A DNA stretch of 64,000 nt from Candidatus Thorarchaeota archaeon (GCA_016839245.1 JAEOUN010000110.1:1-64000), one strand, 5' to 3'. Shown: positions 17,048 through 26,575, counted from the first letter of the stretch. The notes: generated by a model not told the origin, from the letters alone. Numbers and translations are program-made.

Positions 17048-18124
17048 ATGACTCAGTATCAATCCTGTAAAGTTGGCTTTCTTTGGAGTTTTCTTCTCGA
17101 AACATTTGACTTTGGAAGAAAACATCCAATTCAAATTGGTCGGTTTAAGATGATTCATGATTTCATAAAAGAGCAAAAATTCCTTGATCAATCAAATGTA
17201 TCCATTCTAGAACCCCAACTTCTATCAGAGGAACTTTTACAATCTATTCATTCTGATGAATATATTGCAAGAGTTAGAGCGATTTCCGAGTCTGGAGAAG
17301 GTGATATTGATATAGACACTCCTGGTTTCAAGGGTATCTATTTCAATGCTCGAATCGTGTCAGGAGCTTCAGTCACTGGAACCAAAGCCGTACTCTCGGG
17401 ACTCGTTGAACATTTCATATCTCCCACTGGCGGATTTCATCATGCAAAATATCATGCAGGTGGCGGTTTTTGTATTTTCAATGACGTTGCAGCTTCCGTC
17501 TTTGAACTAAAGCAACATGGAATAAAACGAATTCTAATTGCTGATTTTGATGTTCATCATGGAAACGGGACACAGACTTATTTTTATGATGATCCAGAAG
17601 TCATGCAAATCTCATTTCACGAAGACCCTGAATGGATTTATCCTCATGACGGTTTTATTGATGATATCGGTGAAGGGGCCGGGCGTGGCTATAATATCAA
17701 TATGCACTTTCCAATGGATTCTGGAGATGCTGTCTATCGTTATGCTTTTGATGAAATTGTTCCTCCTATCGTGACTTCATTCAAGCCCGAGTTCATTTTG
17801 TATATTCCAGGATTCGATGCACATTACTTGGATCGTCTGGCACATATGACGATCACAACTGATATGATACAGTATACTTCGTCATATATCCACGAAGCTG
17901 CACATCAGTACAGCCAAGGACGTTTAGGTGTTTTGACTGGAGGTGGATACCATCCCGATTCTCTCAAGTGGGGTTTTGGTACAGTCATGACAGTATTAAC
18001 TGGACATCCATACTCTCCACCAGCTCAGGTTCCTCCCTTTGATGATGATGAAGAAACGTGGGATGAGGTACGCAAGAATGTTTCACGAATAAGAGAAACT
18101 GTCTTTCCAGTTCATCACATCTAG
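17048..18124 (+). CDS. Histone deacetylase / acetylpolyamine amidohydrolase family enzyme
   Basis: Zinc amidohydrolase of the arginase-deacetylase fold, 358 residues. Catalytic features are complete: H131-H132 in GGFHHAKYHAGGGF, zinc ligands D168 and H170 (DFDVHHGNGT), D257 (GFDAHYLDRL), and the transition-state tyrosine Y301 in LTGGGYHP. The N-terminal FDFGRKHPIQIGRF matches AcuC-like members. It removes acetyl groups from lysines or polyamines. The divergently placed operon ends in arginine decarboxylase, which makes an acetylpolyamine substrate worth considering. That link is inference. Archaeal chromatin-protein or acetyl-CoA synthetase deacetylation is the alternative. Confidence 0.85.
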   Translation: MTQYQSCKVGFLWSFLLETFDFGRKHPIQIGRFKMIHDFIKEQKFLDQSNVSILEPQLLSEELLQSIHSDEYIARVRAISESGEGDIDIDTPGFKGIYFNARIVSGASVTGTKAVLSGLVEHFISPTGGFHHAKYHAGGGFCIFNDVAASVFELKQHGIKRILIADFDVHHGNGTQTYFYDDPEVMQISFHEDPEWIYPHDGFIDDIGEGAGRGYNINMHFPMDSGDAVYRYAFDEIVPPIVTSFKPEFILYIPGFDAHYLDRLAHMTITTDMIQYTSSYIHEAAHQYSQGRLGVLTGGGYHPDSLKWGFGTVMTVLTGHPYSPPAQVPPFDDDEETWDEVRKNVSRIRETVFPVHHI

Positions 18125-18295
18125 TTATATTCGAATTTTGTGGAATATTGGCAATAGAATGGAAAGATTCCTTGAAATTGAAGGAGAAGTTTGAGATAAT
18201 CTTATGAGGTTACTTCTCGGAATCAAACAAGTAATACAACATACTTTATCACACATGGGCAAATTCAAAGTGAGTGTTTGGAGTCTGAGCAACTA

Positions 18296-19759
18296 ATGCC
18301 AACCAAAAAGGGAAGTACTACCAAAAAGAAGGCTTCAAAGGATTCAGTCGATTGGCTACAAGAAGTAATTCCCATTGATAATAATTTGATAAATACGATA
18401 ATTCAGCACTCCTATAGTGGCATTACCATAATTGGAGAAGACTTCACTATTGAATTTGTAAATGAACAGGCAGCTAAAATTTTTGGAGGTACCCATCAGG
18501 ACCTCATTGGAAATGATTTCAGGAAATTCATTCAGAAGGATTCACTCGAGACTGTTGCAGAAAGATATCAAAGACGACGGACAGGCAAAAAGGTTCCCGA
18601 AACATATCCCTTTCACATCATTAGAAAGGATGGAGATGAACGATTAGTAGAAGGACGAGCTGATGTAATAAACTGCTCTGATGGTAAAATTCGAACTATC
18701 GCTAATCTCCTTGATATCACACAGATTGAACATGCTCAGCAGTTGTTGGAGGAATCTCAGAAGCGTTATCGTATCCTTGTGGAAACTATGAATGATGGCT
18801 TAGTGATTGATAATGCAGAGGGGATATTGACCTATGCAAATGATGCATTTTGTAAAATGCTAAATTATAGTCCTGATGAGATACTTGGTAAACCTTGGAA
18901 TACCTTAGCACCAGAACTTGACGATGAAACAATCAATCAAAAGACTGAGCAACGAAAAAGCGGAATATCTGAAAAATACGAACTCAACTGGACAAGCTCA
19001 ACAGGTGAGAAGATACCAACAATTGTATCCGCAACACCATTGGTCAATAGATTTGGTGGGTTCATTGGTACATTTGCTATTGTCACTGAAATTAGTGCAC
19101 AGAAAAATGCTGAAGAAACAGTACAATTCTGTCTTGATTTGCTATCGCATGATATTGCCAATCAACTGCAGGTCATAATGACCAGTACTGGACTATTAGA
19201 AGAAGAAGTTCCTGCATCATATATTGATGACGCACGACAAGATATCCTTGATGCTGTTGACCGCTGTAATCGATTGATAACTAAAGTAAAACGAGGTGGG
19301 CAGATTAGACAAATTCCACACTCAGAAATTGATCTCAATCAAGTCGTAGAAGAAAAAACCTTAGTCCTTGAAAGGGTCTATAATGCAAGAATTCATCGAG
19401 AAGGATCAAGAAAGGCAACGATGGTGCAAGCTGATGTTCTATTGGGTGAGCTTGTCTGGAACTTATTAGAAAATGCTGCTCGACATAATCCTACCGAGAA
19501 TAAAGATGTCTGGATTGGAGTTCGAACAAAAGGGCATTCAGTTATTCTCTCAGTGGCTGATAATGGACCTGGATTAAGCGATGCAAGTAAACAGAATCTC
19601 TTCACTGAGCGAAAATATGGTGCTGGTGTTGGATTAAAATTAGTTCATCAGATGATCCGAAAGTATGGTGGATCTATCGATATTGTTGACCGAATACCTG
19701 AGACACCAAACGAAGGATCAAAGTTCATTGTGACACTTCGCAAAGCAGAGAACCATTGA
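18296..19759 (+). CDS. PAS-PAS sensor histidine kinase
   Basis: A cytoplasmic 487-residue kinase with no membrane segment. Two PAS domains (about 25-145 and 150-270) carry GNDFRKFIQKDS, HIIRKDGDERLVEGRAD and GKPWNTLAPE blocks. The phospho-acceptor is H285 in LDLLSHDIANQLQ. The ATPase core has the N box LVWNLLENAARHNP, G1 VADNGPGL and G2 YGAGVGLKLVHQM. The start is the ATG at 18296, since the TTG at 18278 would only add six residues. No response regulator is adjacent, so it is an orphan kinase, as is common for archaeal PAS kinases. Confidence 0.9.
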   Translation: MPTKKGSTTKKKASKDSVDWLQEVIPIDNNLINTIIQHSYSGITIIGEDFTIEFVNEQAAKIFGGTHQDLIGNDFRKFIQKDSLETVAERYQRRRTGKKVPETYPFHIIRKDGDERLVEGRADVINCSDGKIRTIANLLDITQIEHAQQLLEESQKRYRILVETMNDGLVIDNAEGILTYANDAFCKMLNYSPDEILGKPWNTLAPELDDETINQKTEQRKSGISEKYELNWTSSTGEKIPTIVSATPLVNRFGGFIGTFAIVTEISAQKNAEETVQFCLDLLSHDIANQLQVIMTSTGLLEEEVPASYIDDARQDILDAVDRCNRLITKVKRGGQIRQIPHSEIDLNQVVEEKTLVLERVYNARIHREGSRKATMVQADVLLGELVWNLLENAARHNPTENKDVWIGVRTKGHSVILSVADNGPGLSDASKQNLFTERKYGAGVGLKLVHQMIRKYGGSIDIVDRIPETPNEGSKFIVTLRKAENH

Positions 19760-19768
19760 ATTGATCCA

Positions 19769-20032
19769 TCAGATCTTATTTTGTATTCGTAAATATAATC
19801 CTTCAAAGAAGTCTTTTTTCTTGATATTATTTATTTTGAAAAAGTTGGTCTTGATACGATATAATCTTCTCTTTACAGTTTCATATTCCTTTATGCCATC
19901 TTCTTCAATTGCCGTATCTAAAACCAAGGCTACAGCTTCAGGAAAATCATCAATGTATTGACATTGTTTCACTTGTATGTGAAACAACGTGTTTCTTAAT
20001 ATCTCTGTTCTAGAAACACAGCGGCTATCCAT
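19769..20032 (-). CDS. Small hypothetical protein
   Basis: An 87-residue, basic, probably helical protein that I do not recognise. It has Cys5 and Cys24, an acidic middle (LVLDTAIEEDGIKEYE) and a Lys-rich C-terminus with an N-K run. Support comes from a TATATAA box on the minus strand shortly before the start and a GGGGA element near the ATG. It is convergent with the histidine kinase gene, with only nine bases between stops. An overlapping plus-strand frame is less convincing. Confidence 0.4.
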   Translation of the reverse strand: MDSRCVSRTEILRNTLFHIQVKQCQYIDDFPEAVALVLDTAIEEDGIKEYETVKRRLYRIKTNFFKINNIKKKDFFEGLYLRIQNKI

Positions 20033-20186
20033 TTTATCTGGTCCCCGTTATATACACTTGTCAGTTTTCCAATAAAAGTCCTAATAATTCCCTAAGAATA
20101 TTGGGTCACTCCTATGTTAAACTCGCTTGTATATGGGGTGAAATTATAACATAGAATGCTGTTATGAAAATTGGGTCTGAATTATC

Positions 20187-20882
20187 ATGCGAATTGCTTC
20201 AGTGATTGATATTAGTCTTGTAGATGTTCCAAAGATCCCGGTTACTGTCATCTTTACTGCAGGCTGCAATATGGATTGCAGTTATTGTCAAAATGCTGAA
20301 ATCATTCCACTCGAATCTGGAAGTGAACTCTCTATCAGTGAAATTATTACTTGGGTACATGGAAATCTCACTGATGGCTATTGTATCACTGGTGGAGAAC
20401 CAACTATTCACAAAGATCTACCCAAACTTCTCCAAGCACTCCGTGAAGATGGTGCAAAATATATCAACCTCAACACTCAGGGAACCGTTCCTGATATACT
20501 TGAGAAAAGTCTTCAATATCTCGATTCAGTCTGGTTTGATATTAAATCAGTCCCGGAAAGATATACTGAGATAACTAGAGTACAGACGAATCCTTGGCCC
20601 AGGATTTTGAAAAGTATTCATCTTATCATGAACTCCAACGTCGACTTCTGGCCCCGCACCACATATGTTGGAAAATTGATGAATGCTAAGGAGATACTAG
20701 CAATAGCCAAAATACTGAAGCAAATTGGTTTTTCTGGAAATTATCTAGTTCAGAATTTTATAAAATCATCAGGAACTCGAGCCACTGAGATTGTCGGTTT
20801 CGAAGAACCTGATATCTCTGAATTAGATTCTGTACTAGAAAGCATTCCAGATGGAATCAATCTTAAATTGGAATGGCGATAA
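20187..20882 (+). CDS. Radical SAM enzyme, anaerobic ribonucleotide reductase activase type (NrdG/PflA-like)
   Basis: A 231-residue radical SAM protein. The CxxxCxxC cluster motif is C27-C31-C34 (AGCNMDCSYCQN), followed by the SAM-binding GGEPT at about residues 72-76 and NLNTQG. The compact length and CNMDCSYC spacing fit glycyl-radical activases, notably the archaeal anaerobic ribonucleoside-triphosphate reductase activating group. No nrdD or other glycyl-radical enzyme is in the window, so its partner must be elsewhere. It is separated from the proteasome gene by about 100 bases with a TATA box. Confidence 0.8.
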   Translation: MRIASVIDISLVDVPKIPVTVIFTAGCNMDCSYCQNAEIIPLESGSELSISEIITWVHGNLTDGYCITGGEPTIHKDLPKLLQALREDGAKYINLNTQGTVPDILEKSLQYLDSVWFDIKSVPERYTEITRVQTNPWPRILKSIHLIMNSNVDFWPRTTYVGKLMNAKEILAIAKILKQIGFSGNYLVQNFIKSSGTRATEIVGFEEPDISELDSVLESIPDGINLKLEWR

Positions 20883-20907
20883 TCTCAAGAATAAACACAC
20901 AGACAAG

Positions 20908-20915
20908 CTTTTAAA
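20908..20915 (+). promoter_or_regulatory. TATA box upstream of psmA
   Basis: CTTTTAAA about 70 bases before the psmA ATG fits an archaeal TATA element and would leave a leader of roughly 45 bases. Confidence 0.35.
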
Positions 20916-20985
20916 CGTCGTCGGATTGACGTTTATCTGACCACGCCAGATACTAGGTGTTTATCTGCTGGAGTGTTGTCTTATC

Positions 20986-21720
20986 ATGTTTCCAACACAA
21001 TCTATGGGCTATGACCGTGCAATCACCGTCTTTAGTCCTGAAGGAAGGCTCTACCAAGTAGAATATGCAACAGAGGCTGTACGCCATGGACCACTTGCTG
21101 TCGGAGTCAAGGCAGTCGATGGTGTTGTGTTAGCTGGCGAGAAAAGGTCTCCTCATGCATTAGCTGATCTTGATACTCTCAAAAAGATATTACTTATCGA
21201 TGAACATGTTGGTACAGCAATAGCTGGTCTACATGCTGATGCTCGAAAGCTTATTGATCAAGCTCGTGTCCAGGCTCAAATAAACAGGCTCAGCTATGAT
21301 GAACCAATATCAGTGCAGTCCCTAGTTGTAAATATCTGTGATACAAAACAGATACATACGCAATATGGTGGAGTTCGTCCATTTGGGGTGTCATTAATCT
21401 TGGCTGGTGTTGATTTTCACGGACCTCAACTCTATACTACTGATCCCTCTGGTTCATTCTGGGGTTGGAAAGCGGCTGCAATTGGCAAAGAGGCCGATGT
21501 AGTCCGTGATTTCTTTGGTGAAAACTACAAGGAAAACATCAAGTTAGATGCTGCTTTAGACTTAGCTTTGAAAGGTCTCTTTAGATCGGAGGATATTGCC
21601 TCAATTGAAGCTTCTGAGAGAGCAAAGACCGTTGAAATTGGAATGATAAACACGACAGACAAGAAGTTCAAGATTTTGTCTCAGGACGAGGTTGCAACTA
21701 TAATTGGTAGTATGCAATAG
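20986..21720 (+). CDS. psmA: 20S proteasome alpha subunit
   Basis: A 244-residue alpha-type proteasome subunit. The diagnostic N-terminal block YDRAITVFSPEGRLYQVEYA and the alpha-ring signature AVRHGPLAVGVK are present. GTAIAGLHADARKLIDQARVQAQ and YGGVRPFGVSL follow as in archaeal PsmA. Two rings of seven subunits gate the protease core in the cytoplasm, and the N-terminal YDR residues control the gate. The beta subunit is not in the window. The C-terminus ends in a Met-Gln with no HbYX motif, as expected for a core subunit. Confidence 0.97.
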   Translation: MFPTQSMGYDRAITVFSPEGRLYQVEYATEAVRHGPLAVGVKAVDGVVLAGEKRSPHALADLDTLKKILLIDEHVGTAIAGLHADARKLIDQARVQAQINRLSYDEPISVQSLVVNICDTKQIHTQYGGVRPFGVSLILAGVDFHGPQLYTTDPSGSFWGWKAAAIGKEADVVRDFFGENYKENIKLDAALDLALKGLFRSEDIASIEASERAKTVEIGMINTTDKKFKILSQDEVATIIGSMQ

Positions 21721-21734
21721 GTAATTGGTCAACC

Positions 21735-22631
21735 TCATCTTGATGATTGTTCGATGAGTCTATCAACAATCAATCCTGCGATATCTAGACCAGTGACTCT
21801 CGATAGTGCACTCCATGATGGTGCTGCATTGGTTTCTATCACACAAGGACCTTCTGGTGACTCGATAATATCTACCCCAGTATAGTCAAGTCCGAGGACT
21901 TCTGCACTCCTAATCGCACATTCTTCATATTCAGATGATAATGTAGTGAGTTCAGCTTCTCCTCCCCCATGGACATTCGTTCGCCATTCTCCCTCTATTC
22001 CCTTTGGCAAATACCTGTACATCGCTCCGACCAATTTTCCACCTATAACAAATGCTCTGATGTCTCTATCTGGTTTCTTAACCATCTCTTGAACATAGAG
22101 GACTTGTCCAAGTTGGTGGATGAATTTCATAGCTCGATATGTGAGTTCTTTATGCTCTGCACGTATTGCTCCCATCCCTCTTGCACCGATTAATGGTTTG
22201 ATAATTACATCTCCTACTTCTTCAACAAAATTAATGGCTGATTCTAAATTCTCTCCTACGTACGTTCTAGGAACTCGAATTCCGGCTTTATTCAGAGCAG
22301 TTAGAGTTGCATACTTGTCTTTTGCTCTTCTAAATGCATATGCTGGATTCATTACATAAATTCCAGCATCTTCAAAATGCTCGAGTAGACTTATTCTATA
22401 TGTAATTTGATCACCTGTTCCAAATCCAATAGTTCTTACTACGGCACCATCCATATGTGTGATATCTTCCTCATCTAGATATGTGAACTTGTTTGGGATC
22501 TGAGCTGAAATGTCTGGAAGTCGGAAAGGTTTGGGTTCATGTCCCTTTGCTTTTATTGCATCTATTATTCCTGCAGTAGCCCAATTATTGACATTCTCGT
22601 GATATACTACTCCAAACAAGCGGCTAACCAT
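21735..22631 (-). CDS. ATP-grasp alpha-L-glutamate ligase, RimK/MptN/CofF type
   Basis: A 298-residue ATP-grasp ligase. Motifs: NPAYAFRRAKDKYATLTALNKAGIRVPRT (start of the ATP-grasp domain), VIIKPLIGARGMGA (nucleotide-binding lysine and glycine-rich loop), YVQEMVKKPDRDIRAFVIGG, and the metal-binding IETNAAPSWSAL. The family adds glutamate to ribosomal protein S6, to tetrahydromethanopterin (MptN) or to coenzyme F420 (CofF). Sequence alone does not decide, though archaeal members are usually cofactor-modifying. It converges with psmA with only 14 bases between stops. Confidence 0.85.
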   Translation of the reverse strand: MVSRLFGVVYHENVNNWATAGIIDAIKAKGHEPKPFRLPDISAQIPNKFTYLDEEDITHMDGAVVRTIGFGTGDQITYRISLLEHFEDAGIYVMNPAYAFRRAKDKYATLTALNKAGIRVPRTYVGENLESAINFVEEVGDVIIKPLIGARGMGAIRAEHKELTYRAMKFIHQLGQVLYVQEMVKKPDRDIRAFVIGGKLVGAMYRYLPKGIEGEWRTNVHGGGEAELTTLSSEYEECAIRSAEVLGLDYTGVDIIESPEGPCVIETNAAPSWSALSRVTGLDIAGLIVDRLIEQSSR

Positions 22632-22770
22632 AATCGAACACCTTGATTATCTTATATTTCACAAACTCAAATTCATTAAAAGAACTATCTACATGTATTC
22701 AAGATAACCATTAAGTAGGTTCTCTCGATTTAGATAAACAGTAGACTGAAGTGGAGTGTATCTAGGTTTA

Positions 22771-23772
22771 ATGATCAATAAGCTTGTAGAACTTGCTGAA
22801 AAACTCTCAGTTGAGCGGAAGCAAGACCCTGATTTTTTAGCACGAATGGAAGCTGCCACACAGGGACAAGCTCCACGCTTCTTGTTGATTTCTCCAATTA
22901 ACAGAAGCTCACAGGATTTACAGCTATTCGGAATGAAAATGGGTGATGTTTTTCATGGAACTCGCGTTCCTAGAATGCCTTTACTTCCTCCACAAAGATC
23001 TCAGATTCTATTTACTGGCCCTGCTGCATACAATAAAAGATTTCCAGATAAACGTGGAGTCATTCTCACCTTTGAGCAAGACGAACAGGATGATGTCATT
23101 CGTTCATCTATTGCAAGCATCCGTGACCACCCGGACCTCAGCGGGATACCAATTCTTGCATTTCGTGTGAATTATGAAGCTGGCTCTGTCCGTATTATTG
23201 TTCATGGAAAAGGTCGTAACTATGAAATTGAGAATTGGCTTTTATCATTGGTAAAACGTCCTGAACCAGTGGATTCAAACACATTAATTCTAATCTGCTC
23301 AGATTCTCGTGTTCAACCCCCAATCACTCCAAATGGTGTTCCGATGGCAATCCAGACGCTAGGGGGTTATATCTCTAAGTATACAGATGCTGATGACGAA
23401 ACCTATCAATTGAATTCCTTCTTCAACAACTGGCTTGATCCCAATAATAATGACCAACGCATTATTATCATTGTACATGGTAACTTCGAAGGTGAAGGTC
23501 CGTCATGCGGTGCTGGAGAAGCTTCTCTGCATCCTGAGTCTATCACTAATGACCTACTTCGACCTATAATCGCTCAACTTCAAGAGGCCGCAATCTCTTA
23601 CGAAAATAATCCTACAAATAGCGCTGAAACGCGGGTTGTTTCTCTCTCTTTAGCAATACGTGACAATCTTAGTACTTATCCAGCAATCCGTGACGTGAGA
23701 ACATCAAAGCCATCTGATTTTATCAGTATCTTGCTCATGGATACAATAAGCAATGTTCTTTCTACATTTTGA
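22771..23772 (+). CDS. Beta-carbonic-anhydrase-like protein with an extra N-terminal domain
   Basis: A 333-residue protein. The C-terminal half has the beta-carbonic anhydrase hallmarks ICSDSRV (C176, D178, R180) and a GG element (LGGYI). A His-to-Cys segment follows in which H236 precedes C246 (SCGAGEASL, equivalent to the usual CGAM-x-AL). The zinc His and Cys are ten residues apart instead of three, so the active site would be remodelled. The N-terminal half (about 35-160) holds another alpha/beta domain I do not recognise. The ATG at 22771 is preferred over a GTG at 22756. Activity as a carbonic anhydrase is not assured. Confidence 0.6.
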   Translation: MINKLVELAEKLSVERKQDPDFLARMEAATQGQAPRFLLISPINRSSQDLQLFGMKMGDVFHGTRVPRMPLLPPQRSQILFTGPAAYNKRFPDKRGVILTFEQDEQDDVIRSSIASIRDHPDLSGIPILAFRVNYEAGSVRIIVHGKGRNYEIENWLLSLVKRPEPVDSNTLILICSDSRVQPPITPNGVPMAIQTLGGYISKYTDADDETYQLNSFFNNWLDPNNNDQRIIIIVHGNFEGEGPSCGAGEASLHPESITNDLLRPIIAQLQEAAISYENNPTNSAETRVVSLSLAIRDNLSTYPAIRDVRTSKPSDFISILLMDTISNVLSTF

Positions 23773-23781
23773 AATGGAAAT

Positions 23782-24447
23782 TTACAATTGGCCCAGATAC
23801 GAAACCATTAGATCTTGGTATTGCTCGAAGTTGAGAATGAATGAATTGAACTTGAAGACGGGAACAATTGGTACTCCCTCGTGGATCTCAACCTCCTCAA
23901 CCAACCAAGTCACTATAATTGGAATGAACTCATACTGTCCATCTCTTATCGTTCCTATCTTCTGTGATAAGCGTCTGAGTTGATTTGTAAGTCTTAACGT
24001 CCTCTCTTTCTGCTTCTCTGCAGCAGTCTGCAATGCAGTCTTTTTGCCTCCTCGAATACTCCACATCTTTGCATCAATAGAGAGACCCAATCTTCCCCTG
24101 ATTCCAATTACATCTATTTCCATGCCTTGAATCAAAGCAGTCCCTCTTCTCCGAAAGCTCTCTGTACATTTGAAACCATTCTCCACAAGAATTCCAGCAA
24201 TTAAGCCTTCGAAGTCTTTCCAAGTCAACAACTCTACAACTTGTGCAACATCTACTCCTTGTTCGACTACCTCCATTGCCAAGTCGATTCGCCTCTCTCT
24301 GCTAAGAGTATAGGTTCCATCACTATTTCGAACCAAATATAATGAACAAAGATGATCTCTATCTAAATCCGTGAAATCGGAAAGGATTCCTTTCTCCTTA
24401 GTCCGTTCCAATATTCTGATGATTTCCTGTGTAGATTTGTTTCTCAT
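23782..24447 (-). CDS. Mrr-like PD-(D/E)XK restriction-endonuclease-fold protein
   Basis: A 221-residue protein. An N-terminal helical part is followed by the Mrr-like core: LTWKDFEGLIAGILVENGF (first helix with its Glu), a basic FRRRGTAL strand, then the catalytic pattern EIDVIG and SIDAKMW (D-x-K). A basic helix with repeated Arg and Lys (KQKERTLRLTNQLRRLSQK) follows and likely contacts DNA. Related archaeal proteins are annotated as restriction endonuclease-like or topology-modulating. No methyltransferase is adjacent, so it may act in DNA repair or in cleaving modified DNA. It converges with the carbonic-anhydrase-like gene, nine bases apart. Confidence 0.75.
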   Translation of the reverse strand: MRNKSTQEIIRILERTKEKGILSDFTDLDRDHLCSLYLVRNSDGTYTLSRERRIDLAMEVVEQGVDVAQVVELLTWKDFEGLIAGILVENGFKCTESFRRRGTALIQGMEIDVIGIRGRLGLSIDAKMWSIRGGKKTALQTAAEKQKERTLRLTNQLRRLSQKIGTIRDGQYEFIPIIVTWLVEEVEIHEGVPIVPVFKFNSFILNFEQYQDLMVSYLGQL

Positions 24448-24512
24448 TGTAATTTGTCAATAACCGCGTTAGTTTATAACCTCAATTGGTTACAAAGAAA
24501 TGTGGTGGCATC

Positions 24513-25004
24513 ATGTCGGAATCTGAGTTGGGATGGCAACGAGTTCTGAAAGCTTTTGATGAGTGGATCTTCTACGAGTCCTCTGAGTTTGGCCCCTATA
24601 CTGGTTACTTCTCTTTGGAGAATCTGAGAGACCTTATGCATGTTGAGAGGGTAAGTTGGATGAGTTCAATGGTTGATGATATTATACCTGGTCGAATCGA
24701 TATGTGCCGAGGAGTTACTGTGGCCTTTGAAGACTTTCTTCCATATATGCCGGACCCTGATGCCCGAGAGGTTGTGCAATCAATGATTGACCTTAGCCAA
24801 GTGATTGAATCTGACATGCTTGCTATGAGTGATACAATAAGTAGTATGAAAGATGAGTATGAGGAAGGAGGCCTTGATGAAATTGTTGGCTATCTATCTG
24901 ATCTGGCAGATAGTGAGGAAAGCATCCGCCATCATATGAGTCTGTTCAGTCAGGGATTTGCCAGGCTCAAAAACCTTGGTCTTGAGATGCCTGACATGGA
25001 ATAA
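24513..25004 (+). CDS. Small acidic hypothetical protein
   Basis: A 163-residue, strongly acidic, helical protein without recognisable family. The first third is aromatic-rich (GWQRVLKAFDEWIFYE and FGPYTGYFSLENL); the rest predicts amphipathic helices (VVQSMIDLSQVIESDMLAMSDTI). I chose the ATG at 24513, after a GGTGG element, rather than the TTG at 24486. It follows a divergent gap with the Mrr-like gene. Confidence 0.6.
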   Translation: MSESELGWQRVLKAFDEWIFYESSEFGPYTGYFSLENLRDLMHVERVSWMSSMVDDIIPGRIDMCRGVTVAFEDFLPYMPDPDAREVVQSMIDLSQVIESDMLAMSDTISSMKDEYEEGGLDEIVGYLSDLADSEESIRHHMSLFSQGFARLKNLGLEMPDME

Positions 25005-25095
25005 CAGTTGTTTAAAACCGAGTTCTCTGGATTATCCATAAAGTCTACGATAGCTTAAAATGAATTGTATGTTTTTTAAAAATTGAGGGGATTAA

Positions 25096-26490
25096 GTGTT
25101 TCGTGGAAAATCTTGGTTAAAAGAGAATCTATCGGTGTTACCCCAAAAAGCACTTATCATATCGTTTCTACTGGTAGTTGGTACTACTAGCATCTTATCA
25201 CTTCCTAAGAACTACTCTAGTAACGAAATGCTGCAAACTTTGTTTAGTATTGCTGATAATGTGTGCTGGACAGTTGCTACTGGATTCTTATCTGCAGTTG
25301 GAGCATCGCTGTTCCTATGTTCAAAAGAAATACAGAACAATATCGCAAAGAAAATGAGTTCTGGAAGTCAAGTCAGATTTTCCATTGTTTTTCTCTCTTT
25401 CATAATCCTGATGTTGATAACTACTCTAGCTGTGTGTCTTGTCTGTTTCGCAATTGGCTTTGTTAATATTGAATTAGACTTAGCGATCTTTCAATTCCTG
25501 CCGCAGCTCCTCTTTGTTTCACTTCTACTCACTCTGCTGATATCACCAATTTATGCACTGCTTGCTCTTTCTCTTGATAGTGTCAAGCTGTCTCTCTTGG
25601 TTGGACTTAGTGTTTCATTCATTATTCTTATCCTTACAGGATTTCCTGGAAATCCTTCAAGGTATCCTGAAATCGCATTTTTTGCCCCGGCCCACCTCTT
25701 TTTGGCTCTTCTCTTTATTTCTACTGGTGCTTATGGATCATTTTCAATGACTGCTTATGTAGGTGTTTCATTTGAATTAGTTAACTTGGTCGTTCCAGTT
25801 ATTGTTCTATCCTTTCTAATGATGACAGGCTATTATGGTTCAAAAAAGATGTTTATTGAAAACAAACAACGCTGGTTGGATCTGAGAACAAGTGATGAAT
25901 GGATTGAGACAGGTATATCTATGAAACAATCAACTGCTTCAGTTTCAACAGATAATCTCCAAGAATCCATAAGGTGCCTAAAAGAAAGAAGAAGAAAAGC
26001 AATTACTGTGATTATGGTTGCAGTAATTCTCACTTCCTTTGCATCATATGGATATACTCATGCACGTCAAGAGGAGTCACTGATCGTGGCATATGAAAGT
26101 CCCGTTGGTGGTGAATCTGTCAATATTGGCGAGTGGATATATGGTTCGTTCATTGGAGAAGAACGATCTCAGACAGAGCCATTATATCCAACGTTATCTG
26201 GTCGAGTCATTGATCTATATGGCAGTCAAGTAAATGTCACCATTAATTTTGCCGTTAGTCAAATGACAATGACAGAATTCCACGATCTTAATGAGACAGA
26301 ACTCAAGGACACCTTCCACTATGGGACGTCTACGCAAGGAAGTATGACAGGACGTTTTACAGGCATTGGAAAGGATGTATATCAAGAAAGTGAATATGTC
26401 TGGATTCTGCGGATCGTTGATGCTAATGGAAGAACATCTGGTCCGGTGAATATCTGGTTCCAGATTGTATTAGCGACGGGACCACTCTAG
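25096..26490 (+). CDS. ABC-2-like membrane protein with C-terminal external domain
   Basis: A 464-residue protein beginning with GTG, with a strong GAGGGG ribosome site seven bases before it. About six hydrophobic segments span residues 18-250 (for example ALIISFLLVVGTTSIL, FSIVFLSFIILMLITTLAVCLV and LLVGLSVSFIILILTGF), a pattern like ABC-2 permeases. A cytoplasmic loop of about 60 residues and a last TM (AITVIMVAVILTSFASYGY) come next. A beta-rich tail of about 150 residues, rich in Ser/Thr and possibly outside the cell, ends the protein. No ATPase gene is adjacent, so a transport role is not established. Confidence 0.6.
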   Translation: MFRGKSWLKENLSVLPQKALIISFLLVVGTTSILSLPKNYSSNEMLQTLFSIADNVCWTVATGFLSAVGASLFLCSKEIQNNIAKKMSSGSQVRFSIVFLSFIILMLITTLAVCLVCFAIGFVNIELDLAIFQFLPQLLFVSLLLTLLISPIYALLALSLDSVKLSLLVGLSVSFIILILTGFPGNPSRYPEIAFFAPAHLFLALLFISTGAYGSFSMTAYVGVSFELVNLVVPVIVLSFLMMTGYYGSKKMFIENKQRWLDLRTSDEWIETGISMKQSTASVSTDNLQESIRCLKERRRKAITVIMVAVILTSFASYGYTHARQEESLIVAYESPVGGESVNIGEWIYGSFIGEERSQTEPLYPTLSGRVIDLYGSQVNVTINFAVSQMTMTEFHDLNETELKDTFHYGTSTQGSMTGRFTGIGKDVYQESEYVWILRIVDANGRTSGPVNIWFQIVLATGPL

Positions 26491-26575
26491 ACAAACTTTG
26501 AATTTCATAATCAGAGGTATCTAGCTATTGTCATTTTTACTCTAACACGCTTTTTTTAAAAAAGGCATGCCTAAC

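Noticed and set aside
19761..19961. 66-codon plus-strand frame after the histidine kinase
   Set aside because: Overlaps the minus-strand small gene that has its own TATA box and ribosome-site-like element; weaker of the two.
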